Assembly (NCBI RefSeq): GCF_000422685.1
Contig: NZ_KE383903.1
Span: 1 to 64,000, forward strand
Length of the DNA: 64,000 bases
Direction: 5' to 3'
Source of the DNA: Flavobacterium gelidilacus DSM 15343
GTDB taxonomy: Bacteria; Bacteroidota; Bacteroidia; Flavobacteriales; Flavobacteriaceae
The notes under the pieces were generated by a model. It was not told where the DNA came from. It did no database searches and worked only from the letters and a program-made list of their open reading frames with translations. Made by a program: the position numbers and the translations under genes. Each line of letters opens with the position of its first letter. Positions within the stretch are counted from its first letter, which is position 1. This document shows, piece after piece, positions 9,488-17,435 of this stretch.

Positions 9488-10834
9488 TTAATTATGTTTT
9501 AACATTTCAAGTATTCTTTGTTCCACAGGTTCAGTTTCCCAAATCTGCTCTATACTTTCCATAGCCAAAATTTCTTGCATAATTTCGTTTTGTCTATCAC
9601 CAATCGATAGTGCATCTGCATAAGGTTGATGACTAAAAGTAACACGACTGTATAAAGGAATCCATTTGTCTGGATGCTTTTCTGAAAACCATTTTTCAAT
9701 TTTCTTTTGTAATAAGAAATTTGGATCAGCCGTTTTCGTACTCATTTCTATGAAATTTCTATACGATAATTCGGCAATGGCATCAGCATTTGGTTTGCGC
9801 GAGTTTTCATATTCAGTAAAAATTGTTTGCCAATCATCACCGTATTTTTCCATCAATTCATTTAGAATTGTAATATCTTCAAAACCTGCGTTCATTCCGT
9901 GACCATAAAAAGGCACAATTGCGTGACAAGCATCACCAATTAAAGCAACTTTATCATTATGTGTCCAAGGAAAACATTTCATAGTTACCAAATAACTCTT
10001 TGGATTTTTAAAGAAATCTTTTACTAAATCTGGAATAACTTCTGTAGTTGAAGGAAAATATTTGGCAAAAAAGTCAACTAATGTTTTCTCATCATCTAAT
10101 TGCTCAAAAGAATTCTCTCCTTCAAAAGGCATAAACAATGTACAAGTAAAACTTCCGTCTAGATTTGGTAAAGCAATCAACATGAAATTTCCTCTTGGCC
10201 AAATATGCAGTGAGTTCTTATCTAATTTATGCGTTCCATCTTCATTCGCTGGAATATTTAGTTCTTTATAACCAATTTCAAGAAACTCTTGCGAATAATT
10301 AAACATGCTTTGACGTTGCATTCTGTGTCTAACTCTTGAAAAAGCACCATCAGAACCGAAAACCATATCGTATTTATGTTCCGTCCACTCACCTCTTTCG
10401 TCTTCACCAATATGAAGAATTGCTTCAGATAAGGAAACATCCCAGACTTTTTGTTCAAAGAAAAACTCAACACCTTCAACTTCTGCTAAGTCAATCATTT
10501 TTCGATTCAAAACTCCCCTTGATAGCGAGAAAATAGCTTCTCCATCTTTTCCATATTTCTGATAAATCAGTGATTGGTCCATATTATGAATCGCACGTTT
10601 ATCCATTGGAATACCAATTTTTCTAATATCATCAGCAATTCCAATGTTCTCTAAAGCTCTCCAACCACGATTTGACATCGCAAGATTGATACTTCTTCCT
10701 GAAAATTTGATGTTTCTAATATCTGGACTTCTATCGTAAACGTGAACAGTATGACCTGCTTTTTTTAAATATATAGCTAATAATGAACCTACTAAACCTG
10801 CTCCAACTACTGCGATTTTTTTAGAACTCTGCAT
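9488..10834 (-). CDS. kmo: Kynurenine 3-monooxygenase
   Basis: From the Met at 10834 the protein is 448 aa and begins with the FAD-binding GxGxxG motif (IAVVGAGLVGSLLAIYL), preceded by only six residues. The second FAD motif GDACHAIVPFYGHGMNAGFED lies near residue 300. A C-terminal helix typical of KMO follows. The enzyme hydroxylates kynurenine to 3-hydroxykynurenine, which the kynureninase encoded at 17436-18710 would then cleave; together they suggest tryptophan catabolism or de novo NAD synthesis. An upstream ATG at 10924 would add 30 unlikely residues. Confidence 0.92.
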   Translation of the reverse strand: MQSSKKIAVVGAGLVGSLLAIYLKKAGHTVHVYDRSPDIRNIKFSGRSINLAMSNRGWRALENIGIADDIRKIGIPMDKRAIHNMDQSLIYQKYGKDGEAIFSLSRGVLNRKMIDLAEVEGVEFFFEQKVWDVSLSEAILHIGEDERGEWTEHKYDMVFGSDGAFSRVRHRMQRQSMFNYSQEFLEIGYKELNIPANEDGTHKLDKNSLHIWPRGNFMLIALPNLDGSFTCTLFMPFEGENSFEQLDDEKTLVDFFAKYFPSTTEVIPDLVKDFFKNPKSYLVTMKCFPWTHNDKVALIGDACHAIVPFYGHGMNAGFEDITILNELMEKYGDDWQTIFTEYENSRKPNADAIAELSYRNFIEMSTKTADPNFLLQKKIEKWFSEKHPDKWIPLYSRVTFSHQPYADALSIGDRQNEIMQEILAMESIEQIWETEPVEQRILEMLKHN

Positions 10835-10950
10835 AATTATTCTTTTCTTATTACAAAAATAACGATTATTAATAGTTTTAAGGCAAGTTTTTAATTCAAA
10901 TAGTATTATTTTTTGTTTAATCATACTGTGTTTAAGTTAAACAAATTGAT

Positions 10951-10958
10951 TATATTTG
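10951..10958 (+). promoter_or_regulatory. -7 element TATATTTG for the photolyase operon
   Basis: It is an exact TAnnTTTG match 18 bases before the ATG at 10976, with a TTTA at 10931-10934 as a possible -33 element (16-base spacer). Confidence 0.6.
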
Positions 10959-10975
10959 AACTTTAAAACAAAATT

Positions 10976-11623
10976 ATGGTTCAATTTAATAAAGAAGATG
11001 TTCAAAAACTTCCAAAAATAAATCGCTTAAACCTTATAAATAGTTGTACAGGTTATAAATCGGCAAATCTTATTGGAACAAAATCAAAAGATGGAAAATC
11101 AAATGTGGCAATTTTTAGTAGCATTACCCATTTAGGAAGTGATCCTGCTTTATTGAGTTTTATATTAAGACCAGCAACTGTTCCTAGAAACTCTTATACG
11201 AATATGAAAGAAACAGGTTATTTTACGGTTAACCATATAACAGAAGAAATAATTGCTCAAGCCCATCAAACTTCTGCAGCTTATGATTTTGGAATATCTG
11301 AATTCAAAATCACAGGTTTAGAAGAAAAATATCATAATGAAATTCATGAACCGTTCGTTGCTAAAAGTCCTGTTCAGATTTTATGTAAATATTTAAGTGA
11401 ATATGAAATTAAAGAGAACAATTGTATTCATGTTTTAGCTTCAATTGAAACAATATTTTGTGATGAAAAACTTATTACAAAAGACAATTGGTTGCAATTA
11501 GAAAAAGGAAATATAGTAGCAATAAATGGTTTAGATGGTTATTGTTTACCAAAATTAATTGATCGTTTTGAATACGCTAGACCAAATACTGAAACAAAAT
11601 CTATGCTTAAAAATGGCTCATAA
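10976..11623 (+). CDS. Flavin reductase-like (FMN-binding split-barrel) protein
   Basis: This 215-aa protein matches the flavin-reductase-like split barrel: [19 protein letters not shown] near the N-terminus, [29 protein letters not shown] with the conserved tract contacting FMN, then HQTSA. It lacks the short-chain flavin reductase HPVT-type ending, so the substrate is unclear. It is the first gene of a run with DUF2256, CRY-DASH and an iron-sulfur photolyase, and overlaps DUF2256 by 11 bp. A role in supplying reduced flavin to the photolyases is tempting but only inferred. Confidence 0.8.
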   Translation: MVQFNKEDVQKLPKINRLNLINSCTGYKSANLIGTKSKDGKSNVAIFSSITHLGSDPALLSFILRPATVPRNSYTNMKETGYFTVNHITEEIIAQAHQTSAAYDFGISEFKITGLEEKYHNEIHEPFVAKSPVQILCKYLSEYEIKENNCIHVLASIETIFCDEKLITKDNWLQLEKGNIVAINGLDGYCLPKLIDRFEYARPNTETKSMLKNGS

Positions 11624-11777
11624 AAAAATTAATTTACCAGAAAAAATATGCATTGTTTGTCAATTACCTTTTTCTTGGCGCAAAAAATGGGAGAAAAATT
11701 GGGAGCAAGTTAAATATTGTAGTGATAAATGTAGATTAAAGAGAAATTCCAATAATAAAATTCCAAATTCCAATTAA
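11613..11777 (+). CDS. DUF2256 small zinc-ribbon-like protein
   Basis: I place the start at the Met of [11 protein letters not shown] (11613), inside the end of the flavin reductase gene, giving 54 aa. The sequence [20 protein letters not shown]...[10 protein letters not shown] is the conserved DUF2256 pattern, with two CxxC/CxxxC pairs that could bind Zn. DUF2256 genes typically sit beside cryptochrome/photolyase genes, as here. The last residues ([10 protein letters not shown]) and the stop codon come from a dispersed AATTCCA repeat, so the original C-terminus may have been shorter or different. Confidence 0.85.
   Translation: MAHKKINLPEKICIVCQLPFSWRKKWEKNWEQVKYCSDKCRLKRNSNNKIPNSN
11745..11775. 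repeat. AATTCCA dispersed repeat covering the end of DUF2256
   Basis: AATTCCA units at 11745, 11760 and 11767 with an A-rich spacer closely resemble the repeat at 29461-29494 in unit order and spacer. It encodes the tail and stop of DUF2256 and ends 3 bases before the CRY-DASH start codon. Confidence 0.7.
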
Positions 11778-11778
11778 A

Positions 11779-13068
11779 ATGAATAATCTAGTTTGGTTTA
11801 GAAATGATTTACGAGTAAACGATAATAATTCGCTTTTTCAAGCTTGTGAAAATGCTAAAAATGTAATTGGTTTGTATTGTTTGGATCCTAGACAATTTGA
11901 AACTAATAAATCGGGTTTCAAAAAAACGGAAAAATTTAGAGCAAAATTTTTGTTGGAAACATTGCGTGAACTCAAAAATAATCTAGCACTAAAAAATATA
12001 CCTTTTTATGTTTTTCATGATTTGCCTGAAAATATAATTCCTGATTTGGTCTCAAAACATCAAATAGATTCTATTTTTTTACAAAAAGAATGGACACCTG
12101 ATGAAGTGAAAATTAATACAAATTTACAAGAACTACAAAATCTTAAAAGTGTTAATTGGATTGAAACTTTTGATCAATTTCTTTTTCATCCTTCTGATAT
12201 TCCTTATCAAGATTTCAATAAAATTCCAGAAATTTTTACTGAATTTAGAAAAAAATGTGAAAAAGAATCAAAAAATAGAAGTTGTGTTTCTATTGAACAA
12301 ATACCTTCCGAAAATTTCTTTGAAACCTCTAACATACTTCCTAGTTTGGAAGATTTAGGTTTAGAATCATTCAAATTGCATAAAAAATCAGCTTTTCCTT
12401 TTCGTGGTGGCGAAAATCAGGCATTAAAAAGAGTGGAGAATTATTTTTTTGAAACCGAAAATTTGTCAGAATACAAAAAAACACGTAATGGGTTAATTGG
12501 CGAAAGTTACAGTTCAAAACTATCAGCTTGGCTAGCAAATGGAAGTATTTCGGCAAGAACAATCTATTGGCAAGTTCAAGAATATGAAAACCAAATTTGT
12601 AAAAATGAAAACACTTATTGGCTAATTTTTGAACTTATTTGGCGTGATTATTTTAAATATATTTCGCTTAAACACGGTGACAAGATATTTAAGCTTGATG
12701 GAATTTTACAAAAACAATACGAATGGAAACTTAATGACAAAGCTTTTCGACAATGGATAAATGGAAACACCAAAGAACCTTTTGTAAATGCTAACATGAT
12801 TGAGCTACAAAATACCGGTTTTATGAGTAATCGAGGAAGGCAAAATGTAGCGAGTTTTTGGGCAAAAGAATGGGAACAAGATTGGCGATTTGCTGCTGCA
12901 TATTTTGAAAGTATGCTAATTGATTACGATGTACATTCAAATTATGGCAATTGGATATACAATGCTGGTGTTGGAAATGACCCAAGAGATAGAAAATTCA
13001 ACATCAAAAGACAGGCTGAAATGTATGATGGAAAAGGAGAATTTCAAAAACTATGGTTAAACGTTTAA
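11779..13068 (+). CDS. Cryptochrome DASH / deoxyribodipyrimidine photolyase
   Basis: This 429-aa protein has the N-terminal photolyase alpha/beta domain (NLVWFRNDLRVNDN) and the FAD-binding helical domain with GLIGESYSSKLSAWLANGSISAR, NTGFMSNRGRQNVASF and DVHSNYGNWIYNAG. The ending VGNDPRDRKFNIKRQAEMYD is diagnostic of the DASH class. Members repair cyclobutane dimers in single-stranded DNA and may act as light receptors. It starts one base after the DUF2256 stop and is followed 38 bp later by the iron-sulfur photolyase. Confidence 0.92.
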   Translation: MNNLVWFRNDLRVNDNNSLFQACENAKNVIGLYCLDPRQFETNKSGFKKTEKFRAKFLLETLRELKNNLALKNIPFYVFHDLPENIIPDLVSKHQIDSIFLQKEWTPDEVKINTNLQELQNLKSVNWIETFDQFLFHPSDIPYQDFNKIPEIFTEFRKKCEKESKNRSCVSIEQIPSENFFETSNILPSLEDLGLESFKLHKKSAFPFRGGENQALKRVENYFFETENLSEYKKTRNGLIGESYSSKLSAWLANGSISARTIYWQVQEYENQICKNENTYWLIFELIWRDYFKYISLKHGDKIFKLDGILQKQYEWKLNDKAFRQWINGNTKEPFVNANMIELQNTGFMSNRGRQNVASFWAKEWEQDWRFAAAYFESMLIDYDVHSNYGNWIYNAGVGNDPRDRKFNIKRQAEMYDGKGEFQKLWLNV

Positions 13069-13106
13069 ATTAGAACCTCAAACAAGTTCACATTGACAGA
13101 AAAAAA

Positions 13107-14639
13107 ATGAAAAAACTACGTCTAATTCTAGGTGATCAACTCAATTATCAACATTCATGGCACAAAGAAGTTGATGAAAACACAATTTATTTGATGGCAG
13201 AAATGCGTCAAGAAACCGATTATGTGAAACATCATATTCAAAAAGTAATTGCTTTTTTTCTTTCGATGAGAAATTTCGCTGATGTATTAAAATCAAAAGG
13301 TCATGAAGTAATTTATTTCAAAATTTCTGATGAAGATAATGCACATGATTTAGAAAATATAATTAAGAATTGTATTGAGAAACACAACATTTCACAATTC
13401 GAATATCAATTACCTGATGAATATAGATTAGACGAACAGTTAAAAAACATATGTTCAACCTTAAAAATTGAAACTAAAGCATTCGATACAGAGCATTTTT
13501 ACACTTCAAGAACTGAATTAACTGAATTTTTTGAAGGTAAGAAAATGTTGTTAATGGAAAATTTCTATAGAATGATGCGTAAAAAACATCATGTTTTAAT
13601 GAAAGGCTCTCAACCAGAAGGCAATCAATGGAATTTTGATAAGGATAATCGTTTAAAATATAAAGGACAAGTTCCTATTCCAAATGAAATTACTTTCAAT
13701 CAAAATATTGAAGCAGTTCTAAACGAAATTGAAAAAGCAAATGTTGCTACTTTTGGAAAAATTGATACCAAGAAATTTTATTGGCCGACTTCAAGGGAAG
13801 ATTGTTTAAAACAGTTAGATTATTTCTGTAAAAATTTATTAATTCATTTTGGTGATTATGAAGACGCTATGCATACGGATGAAAAATTCTTATTTCATTC
13901 GCGTTTATCATTTGCCATGAATAGTAAAATGCTTTCCCCAAAAGAAGTTATTGAAACTGTGGTTGATTTTTATCACGAAAACAAAGAGGCTATTACTATT
14001 TCTCAAGTTGAAGGTTTTGTTCGTCAGATTTTGGGTTGGCGTGAATATGTTCGTGGAATTTATTGGAAAGAAATGCCGAATTATTCTAAAATGAATGAAT
14101 TAGAAAACCACAATAAATTACCTGATTTTTATTGGACAGGAAAAACAAAAATGAATTGCATGCAAAAAGCCATTTCTCAAAGTTTGGAAGAAGCTTATGC
14201 GCATCATATTCAACGTTTAATGATTATTGGAAATTTTTCTTTGTTAACTCAAATGCACCCCGATGAAGTTGACGCTTGGTATTTAGGTGTTTATATTGAT
14301 GCTATTGAATGGGTCGAATTGCCCAATACTCGTGGAATGAGTCAATATGCTGATGGTGGAATTTTAGCCACTAAACCTTATGTTTCATCAGGAAGTTACA
14401 TTAATAAAATGAGTAATTATTGTTCTAGTTGTCATTACAATGTAAAGGACAAATTTGGCGATAAAGCTTGTCCGTTTAACACTTTATATTGGAATTTTCT
14501 TGACGAGAAAAAACAATATTTTGCCAATAATCAACGAATGGGAATGATGTTAAACATGCTCAAAAAAATGAAACCAGAAGAATTAGCTAAAATCAACGAG
14601 AAAGCTAATCATATTATTGAAAATTTAAACGAATATTAG
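13107..14639 (+). CDS. Iron-sulfur bacterial cryptochrome/(6-4) photolyase (FeS-BCP, PhrB-like)
   Basis: This 510-aa protein starts with the Rossmann-like domain LRLILGDQLNYQHSW typical of photolyase-related proteins. Its C-terminal helical domain contains VEGFVRQILGWREYVRG, NCMQKAISQ and CSSCHYNVKDKFGDKACPFN; together these supply the four cysteines that bind a [4Fe-4S] cluster in PhrB-type enzymes. Characterised relatives repair (6-4) photoproducts and carry FAD plus a lumazine antenna. Together with CRY-DASH, this operon covers both main UV lesions. Confidence 0.9.
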   Translation: MKKLRLILGDQLNYQHSWHKEVDENTIYLMAEMRQETDYVKHHIQKVIAFFLSMRNFADVLKSKGHEVIYFKISDEDNAHDLENIIKNCIEKHNISQFEYQLPDEYRLDEQLKNICSTLKIETKAFDTEHFYTSRTELTEFFEGKKMLLMENFYRMMRKKHHVLMKGSQPEGNQWNFDKDNRLKYKGQVPIPNEITFNQNIEAVLNEIEKANVATFGKIDTKKFYWPTSREDCLKQLDYFCKNLLIHFGDYEDAMHTDEKFLFHSRLSFAMNSKMLSPKEVIETVVDFYHENKEAITISQVEGFVRQILGWREYVRGIYWKEMPNYSKMNELENHNKLPDFYWTGKTKMNCMQKAISQSLEEAYAHHIQRLMIIGNFSLLTQMHPDEVDAWYLGVYIDAIEWVELPNTRGMSQYADGGILATKPYVSSGSYINKMSNYCSSCHYNVKDKFGDKACPFNTLYWNFLDEKKQYFANNQRMGMMLNMLKKMKPEELAKINEKANHIIENLNEY

Positions 14640-15247
14640 TCTTCTTCTTTGTTTTTAGGTAACTCAACTTTAACATGTCCCCATTTTTTTCCTCTTTTAA
14701 TATCAAACAAATGTGTTTCAGAAATATTAAATTCTTTGGCAATCATTTTAAGCCTCGTTTTTCTGTTTGGATTCAATAATTTCATCTTCAACCTAATCAC
14801 TTGTGTTTCTGTTAGTTTCGAATTATAGGTAACAATATGAGAAACAGCTCTTATTTGTTTGGCTTTGATAATTTTTGGATTTTTCATCCTATGTGCCTGA
14901 TATTCATCACTTGTTGCCCATTTTAAATTACTAAAATGCACATTCATCAAATCATAATCTAAATGCAAGATAAAAATTTGATCTTCGCTAACCTTTTCAA
15001 CAAAATTATTAGCCACAAGATGACTTAAACGGTAATTAAAATGAGTTAACTTATTGTTAATTACCCTAGCCAATTTTAAAACTCTAAAACCATTTGTGAT
15101 AGCTCCTTTTATCAGTTTAGAATCTTCTATTGATTCTTTATAACTTCTTAAATTTCCGTAATTTGAAATTGAGTATTTTATATTATGTTTTGATTTTACA
15201 ACTTCAAATTCTTTCCATTCTTCCCTTACCCTTATGAAATTTTGCAT
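14636..15247 (-). CDS. NUMOD4/HNH-like protein with C-terminal helix-turn-helix, copy 2
   Basis: From the Met at 15247 this is 203 aa. The N-terminus EEWKEFEVV...KYSISNYGNLRSY is a NUMOD4 motif; the middle SHLVANNFV...ILHLDYDLMNVHFSNLKWAT is an HNH-like core in which the usual NHID step reads LHLD. The C-terminus LTETQVIRLKMKLLNP...LKMIAKEFNISETHLFDIKRG is a helix-turn-helix as in IENR/NUMOD DNA-binding modules. It is a tandem paralog of the next gene, and their coding regions are 5 bp apart. Its 3' end overlaps the photolyase stop by 4 bp. It may be a domesticated or solitary homing-endonuclease-like gene; activity is uncertain. Confidence 0.75.
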   Translation of the reverse strand: MQNFIRVREEWKEFEVVKSKHNIKYSISNYGNLRSYKESIEDSKLIKGAITNGFRVLKLARVINNKLTHFNYRLSHLVANNFVEKVSEDQIFILHLDYDLMNVHFSNLKWATSDEYQAHRMKNPKIIKAKQIRAVSHIVTYNSKLTETQVIRLKMKLLNPNRKTRLKMIAKEFNISETHLFDIKRGKKWGHVKVELPKNKEED

Positions 15248-15252
15248 ACTTT

Positions 15253-15852
15253 TTATTTTTTTGTAGGAATCTCTACTTTTATATGGCCCCAATTTTCGCC
15301 CGTTTTTATACGATGAATCTGCATTTCTGAGATATTAAATTCTTTTGCTATTAGTCTTAATCTAGTTTTTCGATTGGGATCTAATATTTTTCTTTTTAAA
15401 CGAATTACATCTGTAGATGTTAATTTTGCACCATCGCGCTTAATATTGAACTCTTTAAATTTCTTCTTAGCTTCGATAACCGCTGGACTTTTCTTTCCGT
15501 GAGCAATCATTTCGTCATAGGTTGCCCATTTTAAATTATTCAAATGGTTGTCTAATTTATTGTAATTCAAATGCAAAACATGGGTTTGTTCTTCACTTGT
15601 TTTTGGAATAAATTGTTCTGCAATTACTTTATGAATTGAATAACAATAGTAATTCATTACATCATTTTCAAATCTCTTATACCTTAAAAATTGAAATCCT
15701 TCAGTTATAGAACCCTTTAAGTCTCTACCGTTTTCAATTGTATCGATAAAACTTCTAAAACCACCATAATTTGATACTGCATATCTTGTTTCTCTTTGTC
15801 CTGCAATGTCAAACTCTCTCCATTGTTCACTAAATCTTTTGAAGTTTTCCAT
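15253..15852 (-). CDS. NUMOD4/HNH-like protein with C-terminal helix-turn-helix, copy 1
   Basis: This 199-aa paralog of the preceding gene shares its architecture: EQWREFDIAGQ...RYAVSNYGGFRSF (NUMOD4), HKVIAEQFIPKTSEEQTHVLHLNYNKLDNHLNNLKWAT (HNH-like core with HLN for HID), and LTSTDVIRLKRKILDP...LRLIAKEFNISEMQIHRIKTG (helix-turn-helix). Similarity is highest in the last 60 residues, pointing to a tandem duplication. Both genes are uninterrupted and in the same operon orientation as the arginase-family gene, whose stop is 5 bp away. Confidence 0.75.
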   Translation of the reverse strand: MENFKRFSEQWREFDIAGQRETRYAVSNYGGFRSFIDTIENGRDLKGSITEGFQFLRYKRFENDVMNYYCYSIHKVIAEQFIPKTSEEQTHVLHLNYNKLDNHLNNLKWATYDEMIAHGKKSPAVIEAKKKFKEFNIKRDGAKLTSTDVIRLKRKILDPNRKTRLRLIAKEFNISEMQIHRIKTGENWGHIKVEIPTKK

Positions 15853-15857
15853 ATTGT

Positions 15858-16940
15858 TTATTTTTGAAATGTAATTTTATCTCCAACATTCATTTTTTGT
15901 GATTTTGCCAAAACACCACACATGTGAAATAACATTCTTGCCCCAACATTTCCATCCCAATCATCATCACCTGGTGCAACTTCTACTAAATCAAAACCAA
16001 TTATTTCTTTATTTGATTCTGCTAAACGACTTAATAAATAAGTTGCTTGTTCATATGACATTCCTCCTGGAACTGGTGTTCCTGTGTTTGGTGCGTATAA
16101 ACGACTCATTCCGTCAATATCAAAAGAAATACACACTTTTTGAGGTAAAGAATAAATTAAATGATCACATAAATGTTGCCAAGTATTTCCTTCAAAAAGT
16201 TGCTTTTTGATGTCAGTATCTGTGTGAACTAAAACTCTTCCTTCTTGTTTTTTTACAACTTCAACTTCTTGTTCGCAGAAATCACGAATTCCAACTTGAA
16301 CAATTTTAGAAATTTGAGGAATTTGTAATGCATTATACATTATGGAAGCATGAGAATATGTAAATCCTTCATAAGCAACACGTAAATCCATATGAGCGTC
16401 TAAATGCAGAATTCCGAAGTTTTCATGTTTGCTAGCTAAAGCTTTATAATATCCTAAAGGAGTTGAATGATCTCCACCAAGCAAAACTACTTTTTTCCCT
16501 TTGTTTAACCATTGTAATGTTTGTTGTTCCACAGCTTCCACCATATTAGAACACGCATAATTTATTTCTTCTAAACCTTCGTTTAAGCTTGAGTTTTCTG
16601 CAATGCTCTCTCCTTCTTCTAAAGCTTTGATTATTGGCTGTGCTAATTCTTTATATTTTTTTGAATTGGAAGCTAAATCCTTTGCTGGTTCATCTAAATA
16701 TATGCCTAATTTCCATAATTCTGGAAACTCTTGATGTAATAAATCTATTTGAAATGATGCGTCTAAAACAGCTTCTGGTCCTTCACTTGCTCCTGCTCCA
16801 TAACTAACCGTTACTTCCCAGGGCACAGGAACTACAATAATTTCTGATTGTTCTGCTGAAAATGGTAATCCAAAAACGGTTGCATCTGCTAAACCTGGTT
16901 GTGATGGATCGAATGAGTTTATTATTTCTTGTTTTTCCAT
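15858..16940 (-). CDS. Arginase-family ureohydrolase (formimidoylglutamase/agmatinase type)
   Basis: This 360-aa protein carries the binuclear manganese motifs of ureohydrolases: VLLGGDHSTPLG, ILHLDAHMDLR and ISFDIDGMSRLYAPNTGTPVPGGMSYEQA. The third motif reads DIDGM rather than DVDxxDP, which sets it apart from canonical arginases; many flavobacterial relatives are annotated as formimidoylglutamase. The substrate is not certain. It lies upstream of the two NUMOD4/HNH-like genes. A repeat arm begins just before its start codon. Confidence 0.8.
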   Translation of the reverse strand: MEKQEIINSFDPSQPGLADATVFGLPFSAEQSEIIVVPVPWEVTVSYGAGASEGPEAVLDASFQIDLLHQEFPELWKLGIYLDEPAKDLASNSKKYKELAQPIIKALEEGESIAENSSLNEGLEEINYACSNMVEAVEQQTLQWLNKGKKVVLLGGDHSTPLGYYKALASKHENFGILHLDAHMDLRVAYEGFTYSHASIMYNALQIPQISKIVQVGIRDFCEQEVEVVKKQEGRVLVHTDTDIKKQLFEGNTWQHLCDHLIYSLPQKVCISFDIDGMSRLYAPNTGTPVPGGMSYEQATYLLSRLAESNKEIIGFDLVEVAPGDDDWDGNVGARMLFHMCGVLAKSQKMNVGDKITFQK

Positions 16941-16953
16941 TTTTAGGATGTTC

Positions 16954-16980
16954 GATTTTCAGATATTGGATTTTCGGATA
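16954..16980. repeat. Left arm of 27-bp perfect inverted repeat
   Basis: The reverse complement of 16954-16980 is identical to 17402-17428. It begins TATCCGAAAATCC when read toward the gene it flanks. The pair encloses only the four-helix-bundle gene. Confidence 0.9.
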
Positions 16981-17021
16981 GTATGCGTAAATCTTGATAT
17001 ATCTTTATTTATTTAAATTTG

Positions 17022-17384
17022 TTATTTTAATTTGTTTTGCAAATATTTCATAAAACTTATTATCCTTTTTATAATTGATGAAAGTTCTTCTGCTAATATT
17101 TCATATTCAGTTGTTTTTATGTAATTTAAATCTTTTGAAACTAATAATTGTGTTTCTATTTCATAACATGAACCTAAAGATGTTTCAAGAAAAATTATAA
17201 AATGCTTGTCAGATGACTTTGCTGAACCTTCTGCTATATTAGAAGGAACTGAAATAACTGCTCTAGTTAATTGACTTATTAATCCAAATCTTTCTGAATC
17301 TGGAAATGTTGCTGTAACCTTATAAATCTTTGGGCAAAATTTGATACTTGCTTTCCAAATTTCTAATTCTTTATAATTGTGCAT
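17022..17384 (-). CDS. Four-helix-bundle protein (23S rRNA-intervening-sequence / S23 family)
   Basis: This 120-aa protein matches the four-helix-bundle family first seen as ORFs inside 23S rRNA intervening sequences: YKELEIWKASIKFC, FPDSERFGLISQLTRAVISVPSNIAEG, FIIFLETSLGSCYEIETQL. No rRNA is nearby. The diversity-generating-retroelement accessory protein Avd has the same fold, but there is no reverse transcriptase or template repeat here. The gene lies inside a 27-bp perfect inverted repeat (16954-16980 and 17402-17428) inserted between kynU and the arginase-family gene, so it looks like a compact mobile cassette. Function is unknown. Confidence 0.9.
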   Translation of the reverse strand: MHNYKELEIWKASIKFCPKIYKVTATFPDSERFGLISQLTRAVISVPSNIAEGSAKSSDKHFIIFLETSLGSCYEIETQLLVSKDLNYIKTTEYEILAEELSSIIKRIISFMKYLQNKLK

Positions 17385-17401
17385 CTTTTTTCAATATATG
17401 T

Positions 17402-17428
17402 TATCCGAAAATCCAATATCTGAAAATC
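17402..17428. repeat. Right arm of 27-bp perfect inverted repeat
   Basis: This is the partner of 16954-16980. It continues CGAAAATCTA, whose CTA is the complement of the kynU stop codon TAG (17436-17438), so the repeat abuts the end of kynU. Confidence 0.9.
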
Positions 17429-17435
17429 CGAAAAT

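Noticed and set aside
14636..15852. Active homing endonuclease or group I intron
   Set aside because: No interrupted host gene or intron structure is present, and the HNH core is altered in both copies.
17022..17384. Diversity-generating retroelement accessory gene (Avd)
   Set aside because: The fold family fits, but there is no reverse transcriptase, template repeat or variable repeat within the window.
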